Positions 1-9,138 of a stretch of DNA of 12,237 nt are shown here, in pieces. The notes below the pieces were generated by a model, which saw nothing but the letters and a program-made list of their open reading frames with translations, was not told the origin of the DNA and searched no databases. Each line of letters starts with the position of its first letter. Within the stretch, counting starts at the first letter, position 1. The position numbers and the translations under genes are program-made. The DNA is from Rodentolepis nana. Taxonomy: Eukaryota > Platyhelminthes > Cestoda > Cyclophyllidea > Hymenolepididae. Location: contig UZAE01001629.1 of the NCBI GenBank assembly GCA_900617975.1, positions 1-12,237 on the forward strand, given 5' to 3'.

Positions 1-332
1 CAGAAAGTTTATTTATTTCAAATGGCAGGCGTTTTAATAGCTATCACTAGCCATTTAGCTAACTTCGGGCTTCAAAGAGGGAAGGTTCATCAAAGTAGCA
101 GAAAGTCGAGGGGTGGGGAACAGAAGAGCGATTCACAGATGTAAAAGAGGCAGACAGACACAAAGGTAAAAAAAAGGTAAAGTGAGTACTGTGAAGTGGT
201 GGAATATGACATACAGTGGGGTGATGGTAGTTTGATGTGAGAAGTCAACTGTCGATTAATAGACTTTTTGTCGTATGAGTATACGTTGCTCAGGGTGCAC
301 CACGTGGTGGTAAGCATGCGATTGCAGAAAGT
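1..332 (-). repeat. Short interspersed repeat, copy A
   Basis: This is a full-length copy of the window's ~320 bp dispersed repeat, read on the minus strand. Its head, near 290-320, contains the palindromic CACCACGTGGTG and the shared string CAACGTATACTCATACG. Its tail is near 9-25, reading CCATTTGAAATAAATAAA on the minus strand. The octamer CAGAAAGT occurs at 1-8 and again at 325-332, directly flanking the element, and is best read as a target-site duplication; its outer side is cut by the window edge. It has no coding capacity: the open frame across it is not conserved in the other copies. The body is pyrimidine-rich on the element's sense strand. The A-rich tail and the duplicated target suggest mobilisation by a LINE enzyme. 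I see no clear pol III A and B boxes, so I do not call it a tRNA-derived SINE. Confidence 0.8.
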
Positions 333-1310
333 AGTAACAATAAAAAAAACACGGTGAATTAAAAAAATATGACATACTCTTCTATAAATTTTCACTAAAA
401 TATCCTGAAAAGCAATATATTAACTGAGTTGAAATCTGAAATGAATTTGTTAAAAATCTGGCCATAATATTGTTGTTTTATCAAGGTATTTTATAACCTT
501 CTGCAATGATAATTGTTTTATTCCATTTTCACAATATCCAAATTAATTGTATTTATAGACTTAATCATGCCCATATATGTTTGTATTTTATTTTTGCACG
601 GTCGATTAGAAGCAATGTCTGACTCCCCGAAATGATATTTAGACTTTACCAAATAATTTTAATAATAGACTTTCGATATCGCATGGTTGCTCTTGGTCCA
701 TATGATAAAATTGTTTTGATGGAATCTATTACTCAAAATACTATTCACATTCTTGAAAAGATTTAAAAAATAGTTCTTTTTAAAATATATAAATTCAATT
801 AAACTGTACTTTAATGATGCTTGGTTCAGAATGGAAGTCTAATACCGATATTCAGAATATACACCGATGGAAACATTTTTTCTTAAAATACAGTTAAGTA
901 AAAAAATGCTACTAACATTATAGAATTGAGTAAAATCTGAAATCAAAAGTTCAATAGAAAAGTTCTCTACCAGTTTCATAAAACCACGCAAAATTACACG
1001 AAAACACAGCGAAAAGTAACAAACCAAAATTTATCGTGACCTTATATTAGATCCTTGACAATTTTAAAGTCTACATTCACCGTTTTTTCATACAATATCT
1101 TCCTCAATAAAGCATTTTAGATAGATGTTATTAAATTAACTTTTTTGTTTTGAAATAGAAGAATAGTTTCAAACTGTGTTAAATGTTTTAATAACGAAAT
1201 AGAGTTTAGTCTTCAAGCGCCCTTAGGACTGTCCTCATTCAAAATAAATTCCATTATTACTAGACTCATAAGGGAAGACACTATTGCCTTTTGAAACATG
1301 TTCAATACGT
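333..1310. other. Intergenic AT-rich DNA, no gene seen
   Basis: This is low-complexity AT-rich sequence between repeat A and the weak exon candidate at 1311-1609. Open frames are short, full of stops in all six frames, and do not resemble any protein I recognise. No RNA gene or mobile element was seen. Confidence 0.6.
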
Positions 1311-1609
1311 CTATAGACTTGGCCTGATACCACCGAAACTCATCACGTCGGCGGCATCAATCTCCTGCGAGAAACGCGTAAGTGTGACTAAAGGTTAAGT
1401 GGAAGTCTGTATATCTTTGGTCAACATCTCCTGTATTACCTAAGTAACTGTCATTTCTAATTCATAGCAATTCAATTAATCATTAAACAACTTACCGTTG
1501 ACGCGCCGTGTATTACTTTAAAAATTGATAGGTAGGCCACATGTAATTTCGCACTGCAAGCGTGAGCTAGCGTCTTATCTCCTTGTGAGCTAATTTGACC
1601 TATAACACA
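1311..1609 (-). other. Weak candidate: two-exon 3' gene end
   Basis: On the minus strand a frame is open from about 1609 to 1496 and ends at a good donor (CAACG|GTAAGT, GT at 1495-1494). A 131-base gap ends at a possible acceptor (TTTCTCGCAG, AG at 1366-1365). Joining 1496 to 1364 in phase 0 gives a short C-terminus, EIDAADVMSFGGIRPSL, then TAG at 1313-1311. The exon pieces are richer in CpG than the surrounding DNA. I recognise no protein family, the upstream acceptor is unclear, and a plus-strand frame over the same bases also ends at a donor-like GTAAGT (1378-1383). The signal could therefore be chance or an exon of the other strand. Confidence 0.2.
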
Positions 1610-1899
1610 TTTTTATGTATATTGATTCCGCTTTTGTATTCAAATCATTTTTTTAAAATTAATTCAATTTTTTTAAAATTTTGATTAAGACACCTTATAA
1701 TGATATTGGAATAAGAATTCCGACATTACTCATTAATATTAATAAGAACTTATTTTAAAAGTTAAATGGATCATATTTAATAGAGAATATGTGTAACAGT
1801 CTAAAGGTTGCTTTACAAATTTAACAAACAAAGTGAATATTAAGTCAGTAAATGTAAGAAAAGTGGAAATTGGAAATTTGCTATTAATGCAAAATTTTC
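1610..1899. other. AT-rich spacer with a small direct repeat
   Basis: No gene was seen. The 14-base string ATTTTTTTAAAATT occurs at 1647-1660 and again at 1667-1680, a 20-base period typical of slippage in AT-rich DNA. Confidence 0.5.
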
Positions 1900-2231
1900 A
1901 TATGTATTAAGGTGGGATGCACGATGGACTTGTCACCACGTGGTTCACCCTGGGCAGCGTATACCCCTACGACAATAAAAAGTGTTCAAGCCCATAGTTG
2001 ACGTTTGACTTCAAACTATCATGACCCGACTGCATATCAAATTCCAACAACTTCAACAGTACTCACCTTACCTTTTTCTCTACCTTTGTGAATCAATCTT
2101 CTATTCTCCCTCTCAAATTTTTTGTCTTTTTAAAGTCCTTCCCTCTGTGGAGCCCAAAGTCAACAAAAGAGTTAATGATAACTAACACAAAGCCCGCCAT
2201 TTGATATAGATAAATAAATATGCATCAAGGT
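1900..2231 (+). repeat. Short interspersed repeat, copy B
   Basis: This is the second copy of the ~320 bp repeat, plus strand, with the element itself at about 1914-2217. It has the head string GATGGACTT, the CACGTG core, CCCTGGGCAGCGTATAC, the pyrimidine-rich middle, and the tail TTGATATAGATAAATAAATA. It is flanked by near-identical 14-mers, ATATGTATTAAGGT at 1900-1913 and ATATGCATCAAGGT at 2218-2231, which differ at two positions. I read these as an ageing target-site duplication. The copy is more diverged from copies A and D than they are from each other and has small internal losses. Confidence 0.8.
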
Positions 2232-3505
2232 AAGTGTTTTACCTTGAAAGATTTGAGATAGGTAATGAGTATTTCTGAACTACGCCTCGATGCTCACCTA
2301 GGAAAATGGGGCACAGATGTGTGTTGTGTGGACATTGAAATTGAAACTTGCCATTCGCATAGACATCAGTGATCGTTATTTCTGCATGAGTCGAGTGTTT
2401 TCTTATTAGACGTAACATCTTTTACTGTTATTGACACCAGCTTATTCATCAATTCTGCCTTTCAGTAAAAAGAAACTAAAGTTTAATATTTTTGCTTTGT
2501 TCTCACCTCAGGAAGTTTCTTGAAAAAGTATTGATATAAGTTGATTCTTTCTAATGATTAACTCAACTTGAATGCAAAAAAATTTCCCATTAACACATCG
2601 CTTTCTATGCTTACATATTAGATGAAACTCATTTATATTAATTATATTATTAATAGTAATATAAAAATTTTAACTTGGCAAGGCTTTCAGTTACTTCGTT
2701 TTCTAGTTGAACAGAAGTTAATAATTCATTGTCTATCAAAATTGAACCCGACAAAACATTGAAAACTAAAAGCATTCCCATATATATAATTAAAAGTAAT
2801 TTGTTACTTTTTATCCTTCAATACATCTATTTATGAGAGTGCTAAGATAAAGACAATGGAAAAAAATACTTCGTAAATTTTTACTTTCCAGTCAATAGAC
2901 CAGAAATGCTTTTGATGTACCAATGAAAAACAGGAGTTTCACAGTGAATATTAAAATAGCATCGATTGGGAATATTTCTTCATACGCAAGAAAAGCCATG
3001 AAGTTATTTCAGTGTTAAGGATACCTGAAAGAACTGTCCATTTTTATACATTTCATTCGTGATAGGTATAACAGAGAAATTTCAAATGCACTAGCTCATC
3101 AAAATGTGATATGGACAAAGTATTAGCAAAATGAATAAAAAAGTTACAGCATTTCTAATAGAAAAGCTCAAAACTCTATTTAATGCACAAAACTAATTGG
3201 CAGTATAATTCTGGAGTAATTACTTAATTCATAAAACGAAATTTGATTTAGTTTTGGTAGCATTCCCTTGAAGTAAATGAGGAATGGTGCCGAACTAGTT
3301 TATGGTAATGAATACGAAAGAAGATATTAAAGTGAGTTAATTGTTCTTGTATCCAGCGACAGTGCTGTTAGAGAGAGTAAGAGGTGGGAGGGGTCAAGGA
3401 AACAGTAATAATTAATAATTCCAATGAATAATTCCAATTTTATTCCATGTATGCATGAAATGCCTAGAACCATACTAATGAGTAGATGTAATCTTCGAAG
3501 CCGAG
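2232..3505. other. Intergenic AT-rich DNA, no gene seen
   Basis: All six frames are closed by frequent stops. A short alternating AT stretch lies at 2625-2665, and the string AATAATTCCAAT recurs in tandem near 3413-3437. Nothing here supports a gene, RNA or recognisable element. Confidence 0.6.
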
Positions 3506-3800
3506 GTTGTGCGATGGACTTACCTTCACATGATGCACCCTGGGCAACGTATACTCATGCGGCAAAAAGTCAATAAACCGGCAGTTGACTTCTGAGTTCA
3601 ATCTACCACTGTATGTCATATCCGACCCCTTCTACTATACTCACCTTACCTTTCATCTACCTTTGTGTTTGTCTCTTTTACATCTATGAAACACTCCTCT
3701 GTTCACCTCCTTCTCGATTTTTTTCAATTTGATGTTCCTTTTCCTCTTTGATGCCTGATATCAACTAAAGGGCTAATGATAACTATCAAAAATATAAATA
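3506..3800 (+). repeat. Short interspersed repeat, copy C (older, decayed)
   Basis: This is the third copy of the dispersed repeat, plus strand. The head GTGCGATGGACTTACCTTC is well preserved, but the CACGTG core has become CACATG. The middle keeps CACTGTATGTCATATCC and ACTCACCTTACCTTTCATC. Close to the 3' end the block GCCTGCCATTTGA, present in copies A and D, is missing, and the tail is a degraded ATATAAATATT. No convincing target-site duplication can be found. Together these point to the oldest of the four insertions. Confidence 0.75.
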
Positions 3801-5289
3801 TTCTGTAGCTACCTGATGATCGCTAAACAACTAGCTTCACTGATTTACATTAGTTTACACACGGCAATTAAATTACCATCTAAATCCTAGCTTAAAATGT
3901 ATAACTATGGTCAATTGAACTGAAATTGATAGCATAACTAATTTAAAAGTAACACCTGTGATTTGGTACAAAATGATTATGCATAAATATACTTGAATAG
4001 CCAGTTTTGAATAAGGGTGTTAACAAAAACAATTATTTTCCCTTCAAGTAACTCTAAACAAAGAAATTTATTGCTGACTGAAATTGAAATTGAGTGTTCC
4101 AGTCGAGAGAACACAGACATTCTAAATTCACAACCGCAATGTAGGAGAAACCGATCCACACATTTAAATATCAAATCTCCTACTGTGAAATAAATTTTAA
4201 CAAATTACTTTTTATAACATAGCAAATAAGTGTTCCAATTTCTTGTCAAACAAAGTTCAAGACTTTCATGTGAAGCTCAAAGACAGTAAGGTATATTAAC
4301 ATGACCTCAAGACTGGGTGTGTTTTCACCTTGATCGGGTAAAAATAGCACTGAAAGTAATTGGCCGATTTTAGAATATGTGAAATTTAATCTATATCGTA
4401 TAAAATATTTTGTATATACTTCTTGAATTGTCATGTAATAACTAACTCTCAATCGGATTTTTATACTATCTTAGGCCAAAATAGAACGAAAATACATGTT
4501 TTTTCTACTAATCATTGAGACTAAATCCAATTCAAATTTTGGAGTTTGTGAGAACACAATTTTAATAAGCTATGGGTTAGAATTCAATAAACTAATAAAA
4601 ATTGGTATTATTAAAAATTTAACACAAATTAAAGGGGAAAAAATCAAATTATCATTAGTTCATAGGTATTTTCCGCCTTCTGGTATTGAACGCGACGTAC
4701 TCTGCTTCATTTATTAACTTGATCGATGCAGATACGGTGTTTGAAATGTGATTGTTACAATTTGGTAAAACGATTCTTACATAGACTACCAACGATTAAT
4801 TAAAACATCTTTGAATATTTCTAATTATCAAGTAATTTAAATTACCCATGAACGTGAAGCTGTTCCCATGGAGCAATCAAGGTCTATCTAAAAGATATAA
4901 ATATTTATAGTTTCGTCATATGGGATAGATTTAATTAAGTAAAATTTCACATTAATTTCACTCTTAATGCTTTAGTGGCAAACTTTAGACATTCTAGTTA
5001 CTTAGGATACTGCAATTTTGAACAAGAGTCGGAGTGTTTATAATAATCACATTAATTTGTTGTTGTCTGATAGGGCTTTCTCACTGCTAATGAATGAAAC
5101 TATTTGGAATTAAAGTGGAAAAAATTTTTTAGTTAAATTGCAAAATACAGATACTATTTTGATATTCAGCACTGAAAGTCACTTATTAATGAGTGGTGAA
5201 AATTAAAAAAAAATTGGGTAAATTTTATTAACGGTAAAATCCATTTGCAAATTAGGTCGACTGAAATAGTTAATCTACAAATATTTTAT
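3801..5289. other. Intergenic AT-rich DNA, no gene seen
   Basis: Open frames of 65-73 codons occur (3977-4174 and 4246-4452 on the minus strand, 4496-4717 on the plus strand). None resembles a known protein, none is flanked by convincing splice sites, and their lengths are unremarkable. No RNA gene or repeat family was identified. Confidence 0.6.
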
Positions 5290-6240
5290 CAATGTCGAGT
5301 AATTCCGCATTGCATTCAATTCTGGATTTATTAATTTACTGCAGTCTAGTTCGAATATCTGACATTGTTGTACTTCAAAGTAATTCTACAACCGTAGTCT
5401 CACGTGTAGTTAAAATGAGCGAACTTAATCAGTATCTCTCTGTTCCCGTTGACTTTGGGTACACAATGGTCTTACCAATTTTAATGGCCACTAAGCGTCC
5501 TTGATCTCATCGTAGTGGTTTAATGATGGCTGATTTCAGTAGACACTGGGAAAAACTAATCTACTGTCACCTTCAACCTTAAAAGACCATCAATACGTTA
5601 GGGGGAATAGGCTTTGATTCTAGATTCCACCACAATGAATAATTGTACGATTAATACAGTGCGAATGCGGTCAATCAATCTAGTTTGCAGTGAGATGGCA
5701 AGTTTTACCAATCAACCAAAAAATCCCAGTCTCTTTAAAAGAGGCAGTGGTTATCCACCAACCCAATTTATAATGGTGGCGTAACTTGCAAGTCAACTCA
5801 TTAATTTAATTTTAAGTGAATAAAGAGGTAATTCTGATCATCCTCTTATAGTGTAAATGGGCACATAGTGCATTTTCACACTGAAACTCTCCAGATCACC
5901 TTTTAACTTGTCTGTATTGTGGTTACTTTATTCTTATTGAACAAGATGTGTTACATTCCAACCAGACTACCTCTAAATATCCTTCCAATCGCTGTTTCAA
6001 TGAAAAGACTGGGCTAGTGTTGATTATAAGGGCTTCGGTCCAGAATCTGGGTGACTAGTCATCACATTTCTTTATACGGCACATACATTCTAGGGCGAGT
6101 TGTCGGGGGAAATGCAAACGAAAGAAATCTCAGTGCGTGCTAACATAGTTTTATCATTTGTGGCTATTGTCTTCAAACTACTTTCACATTAACTAAAGCC
6201 CATGATATATTGGAACAAGAGAAATTAAAGAGAACGAAAA
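5290..6240. other. More complex non-coding stretch, possible old repeat
   Basis: Compared with its flanks this stretch has fewer A/T runs and more balanced composition, which is the texture of an old transposable element or an untranslated region. The frame at 5292-5504 (plus) has no recognisable domain. Because the TPST gene ends at 6339 on the minus strand, the right-hand part may be TPST 3' UTR. No terminal repeats, target-site duplication or protein remnant could be identified, so the nature of the stretch stays open. Confidence 0.3.
5927..5932 (-). promoter_or_regulatory. Possible polyadenylation signal for TPST
   Basis: TTTATT on the plus strand reads AATAAA on the minus strand, about 400 bases past the TPST stop codon. 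It is the canonical hexamer and the nearest I noticed downstream of the stop. In DNA this AT-rich the motif is common by chance, and no downstream GU-rich element stands out. Confidence 0.25.
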
Positions 6241-6338
6241 ATGCTTTAACGAAATAAGACACATCTTTATGAAAAAAACCTTATTCCCACATTCAGTATC
6301 ATAATTTGTGCAATATCACAAAAATAAAAAAATACCAA

Positions 6339-6600
6339 TCAGGATTTGTCTGCCGTGGTATTAAAAAGTTTTTGGAATTCTTGATTCTGTTTCAATAATC
6401 GTGCACGTTCTTCAACTTCTGGTTCGGGAATTCCGTAGACTGGTGGAATGCTAAGATTGGCATATCCGAATTGGCGCATCGTTTCGAAAGACTGGGACTT
6501 CTTAATCAAACTTCTTGGTATTTCTGAGTTCGGGTGAGACCAAGCAGCCAACGCCTCTGTGTAGATTGGGAACACCACTTGGCTTGTGCTTTTTTCGCTA
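6339..6600 (-). CDS. TPST: TPST terminal coding exon
   Basis: The acceptor is TTATCAATTTCAG|T (AG at 6602-6601). One base completes a Ser codon, then 86 codons run to TGA at 6341-6339. The exon encodes SEKSTSQVV, where the Ser/Thr-x-Gln-Val of the family's cofactor-contacting block is kept, then EALAAW, where vertebrate enzymes have ALSKW, so the Lys of that block is Ala here. The C-terminal GYxxxxxPPxYGxPxP signature follows, then a charged tail. The length after the signature is close to that of vertebrate TPST1. Confidence 0.92.
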
Positions 6601-9133
6601 CTGAAATTGATAAAAGCAATGAATGGATCTCAGCACAAGTCGAGTGTTAGCGTCTGTAATTAAATTTCCAATGACCTGGTAGAAGTTAGTGAGATTTATT
6701 CGGCGATAAGGAACGTAAAGCGACATAAATTTGACTTAAAACAATTTAGAATGAACTACCATTCATTAAGGCCATGCATAGTACACCAGCCAGGGTAAAC
6801 ACCCAACGCGAGGTAGATATTCATTAGCCAAGATTTTAAATTAAAGATTCAATTTAATAATTATAAGAAATTCTCAATTAATGAGTAGTTATTAAAAGTA
6901 AGCCTGTTTCAGAAACAAATTGGGAATTCATCTTGCTTACCAATTGATTCCCAAAATATGACGTGACGTTATTCGAAAGCAAATAGCCTTAATGTGAAAC
7001 GAGTATAAATTAGAAGCCCTTTGGTTGTTAACGTCGCAAATTAGCACTAATGAATAATCTAATTAAATTACTGCTCAATCGAATGAACAGAACTGGGGAG
7101 TGGGAGAATGCTGCAGCAAGCTCAATCTTTCAAATAAAATTGTAAATAAGCTTAGAAACAACATAATTCAAGCTTCATTCATTAACTGGTTTCAATATTT
7201 TCATTCATCTACATAGTCATGAATTTGAATAAATTTTAAATTCCTTTGCTTTGAAGTTAAATAAATAGTTAGTAATAATTACGAAATGCAAATGAATATA
7301 AATATAATGATAAAGACAAGTTCCCTACCTAGACAAAGATACACTTTCCATATTTTGATCGTGCTGCAACACAACGTCATCCCAAGGTACTTGAAGCCAT
7401 TCTACAAATCAAATAAATCGTCGCTTTTTAAGGCAATGGTGGTGGATAATGATTCATTCATGGGGTGTGCGATAGACTTACTTCCACGTGGTGTACCCTG
7501 GGCAACGTATACTCATATGGCAAAAAGGTCTATAAACCTGTAGTTGACTTTCCACTTCAAACTACCATCACCCACTGTATGTCATATTCAACCGCTTTCA
7601 CAGTACTCATCTTACCTTTACTCTCCCTTTGTGTCTGCCTGTCTCTTTTACTTCTCTGAACCACTCTTTTGATCCCCCTATCGACATTTTCTCATTTTGA
7701 TGTTCTCCCCCCCCCCCTCCCGCCTGTGAAGACCGAAGTCAATTAAAGTGCTAATAATAACTATTATAAAGCCTGCCATTTGAAATAAATAAATGATTTA
7801 TTCATTACTTGCACAGACTTGTTTCCCTGATTAATAATGAATGTTTATACAAAGCCAACCGTATTTCGTAGTTTGACGGCCCAATAATAGGTTCTATTGA
7901 GTTCAATTATTGACATTCAGACCACCTGGAGGTTTATTTCTTTTTCAACTTGTTAACAACTGCTATACATCGCCGACAGTGGATTTATATTTTCAGGACG
8001 TGAAGCACTTAAGCATCTGTAAATTACCTTGTTTAGCTGAAACAAACACCTAATTAAGTGCACATGAACTGGCAGACTTTGTTCTAGTTGTCAGAGTGAG
8101 AGAGGGAAAAGATTTTTCATAGTCACTTCCTAACTAAGCGAAGGAAAGATAAGTCGAGTAGTGAACTCCTCATAAATATGTTTTGAATTGTTACATCCCC
8201 AAGCCTGCCACCATTCAGTACTTTGGTCTTTTCATTTCGCTTAAAATACTCGATCGTCCTCACATTATTTGTTCTAAAATATTTGATTGAAAATTTGTAC
8301 TACCCTTGTTTTCTCTATAAATAAGTCGTTAATCATTCTGATATAACAAATGTTTAGCCATATCATGGTAAAGATTTTTAAATTACTAAATCAGTGACCT
8401 TAACTCTCATTGGCTTTAATCTGACCTAAGGTATATGAATTTCCTCTTCTCAATATATTAAAATAAATTAAACTCTTTTAAATAACATTTATGCTTTTGC
8501 GGCCCATCTAGACCTTTATTAACCAATTTTCAAAATTACGCGAAAACAAATCCATTTTATGTCAACTTTGAAGTTGTATATATTGTATCTATTTTAAAAT
8601 TAGATATTAATCAAATCGAATTAGAGACCCTGCTGCTCAGAATTCGTTGTCTCTTTAGTATTACATTAATTTCAATATTCCATTTAAATTTAATAAATTT
8701 TTTTCTAGATTAATTACTTCACCAAGTTCTGTTGGCTTTAATTTTGCGCATAAACCTTAAGTTCTCTTCACTTAAAGCGAAAGGATATAGGTAAGGTGAA
8801 ATCAAAACGATATACTAAAGATAATCATCAAAGTCCCTCTCGTTTCATTACATTTATAAATTTCCAATGGCTGAAGGAAATGGGGCATTAATTTTCTCGC
8901 TGTTGGGAGTGTTATTTAATTCGTTAAAAATCAGTTAATTTAAACTTCAAGAGAACTTACTGAGGATGCCGCGCAAATTTTCCTTGGGTCGCAACACAAG
9001 GTCCTCATAGCGCACAACACGGCATCGAGGTGAGGCCAAACAGTCCGGTAGAACATTCTTGTAGTGGTTGTCCCAACTCTCCAGCACTTTCTCCGGTTTT
9101 GAGATGTCCAATCTGGCTATTCGAACGTTCCGG
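6339..9133 (-). CDS. TPST: Protein-tyrosine sulfotransferase, last three exons
   Basis: The coding segments are 8961-9133, 7329-7401 and 6339-6600 on the minus strand, giving about 168 C-terminal residues and a TGA stop. The family transfers sulfate from PAPS to tyrosines of secreted and membrane proteins in the trans-Golgi. Seen here in order are RNVRIARLDI, the cysteine pair in CLASPRC, RYEDLVLRP, LKWLQVPW, VSLSSSEKSTSQVV, EALAAW and GYANLSIPPVYGIPEP. Each has a counterpart at the same place in animal TPSTs (VTIAGFDL, C...C, HYEQLVLHP, LKFLQIPW, VSLSKVERSTDQV, ALSKW and GYDPYANPPNYG respectively). Both exon junctions keep frame, and the codons they rebuild (Lys, Ser) fall on aligned residues. 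The membrane anchor and the N-terminal PAPS-binding loop must lie on exons beyond 12237. Identity to human TPST is low by eye, and I infer a true but fast-evolving orthologue or a paralogue. The C-terminus is intact, with no internal stop. Confidence 0.9.
6601..7328 (-). other. TPST last intron
   Basis: This is the 728-base GT-AG intron between the last two TPST coding exons. It is AT-rich. The stretch 6775-6830 is slightly GC-richer, but no minus-strand reading of it adds TPST homology. No other gene or repeat was seen. Confidence 0.7.
7329..7401 (-). CDS. TPST: TPST exon (penultimate, 73 bases)
   Basis: This is a small exon: two carried-in bases, 23 codons and two carried-out bases. The acceptor is GATTTGTAG|AA (AG at 7403-7402) and the donor is TCTAG|GTAGGG (GT at 7328-7327). 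The incoming A+AA makes Lys and the outgoing AG+T makes Ser. It encodes LQVPWDDVVLQHD and ends in VSLS, matching the TPST segment LQIPW...LHHE...VSLSK, but with three fewer residues between the two halves and the first His of the usual HH pair replaced by Gln. Repeat copy D sits only about 60 bases upstream of the acceptor. Confidence 0.88.
7448..7805 (+). repeat. Short interspersed repeat, copy D
   Basis: This is the best-preserved plus-strand copy, with the element at 7462-7791 (330 bp). It has the head GTGTGCGATAGACTTACTTC, the CACGTG core, ACCCTGGGCAACGTATACTC, the pyrimidine-rich middle, and the tail GCCTGCCATTTGAAATAAAT. It is flanked by 14-mers differing at one base, AATGATTCATTCAT at 7448-7461 and AATGATTTATTCAT at 7792-7805, a clear target-site duplication. 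It contains an 11-base C run (7707-7717), probably a slippage hotspot. It lies in the TPST intron, antisense to the gene, close to the acceptor of the 73-base exon. Short frames within it (for example 7465-7659) are not conserved between copies. Confidence 0.85.
7806..8960 (-). other. TPST intron, remainder
   Basis: This is the rest of the intron between exons 8961-9133 and 7329-7401, which spans 7402-8960 including repeat D. It is AT-rich with no further exon expected, since the flanking exons align without a gap. Nothing else was recognised. Confidence 0.7.
8961..9133 (-). CDS. TPST: TPST exon (third from last)
   Basis: This exon has 173 bases: one carried-in base, 57 codons and one carried-out base. 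The acceptor is TTTAATTTAAG|CC (AG at 9135-9134) and the donor is CCTCA|GTAAGT (GT at 8960-8959). It encodes the helix after the catalytic core (PEKVLESWDNHYKNVL) and two cysteines five residues apart (CLASPRC). In TPSTs of known structure two cysteines at this place form a disulfide, though the loop between them is longer in vertebrates. The conserved RYEDLVLRP that follows includes the tyrosine which in human TPST contacts the nucleotide cofactor. An inverted repeat lies in the intron right before the acceptor. Confidence 0.9.
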
Positions 9134-9138
9134 CTTAA

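Noticed and set aside
1..332. Hammerhead ribozyme or tRNA-derived head in the short repeat
   Set aside because: I find no CUGAUGA/GAAA core arrangement and no convincing A and B boxes in the copies.
90..395. 101-codon minus-strand open frame
   Set aside because: It lies mostly inside repeat copy A, is not preserved in copies B, C or D, and resembles no protein.
2218..2238. Donor-like TCAAG|GTAAGT on the plus strand
   Set aside because: It arises from the target-site duplication flanking repeat B. No open exon precedes it and the bases upstream are repeat tail.
3490..3815. Target-site duplication for repeat copy C (AATCTTCGAAGCC against AATATTCTGTAGCT)
   Set aside because: It needs several mismatches and a gap, so it is not distinguishable from chance.
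5340..5370. tRNA-like GTTCGAATATC
   Set aside because: Only a T-arm-like word is present. No acceptor stem or anticodon arm can be built around it.
7286..7659. Overlapping plus-strand frames of 85 and 64 codons
   Set aside because: The first runs antisense over the real 73-base TPST exon and into repeat D, and the second is repeat D sequence. Neither is conserved.
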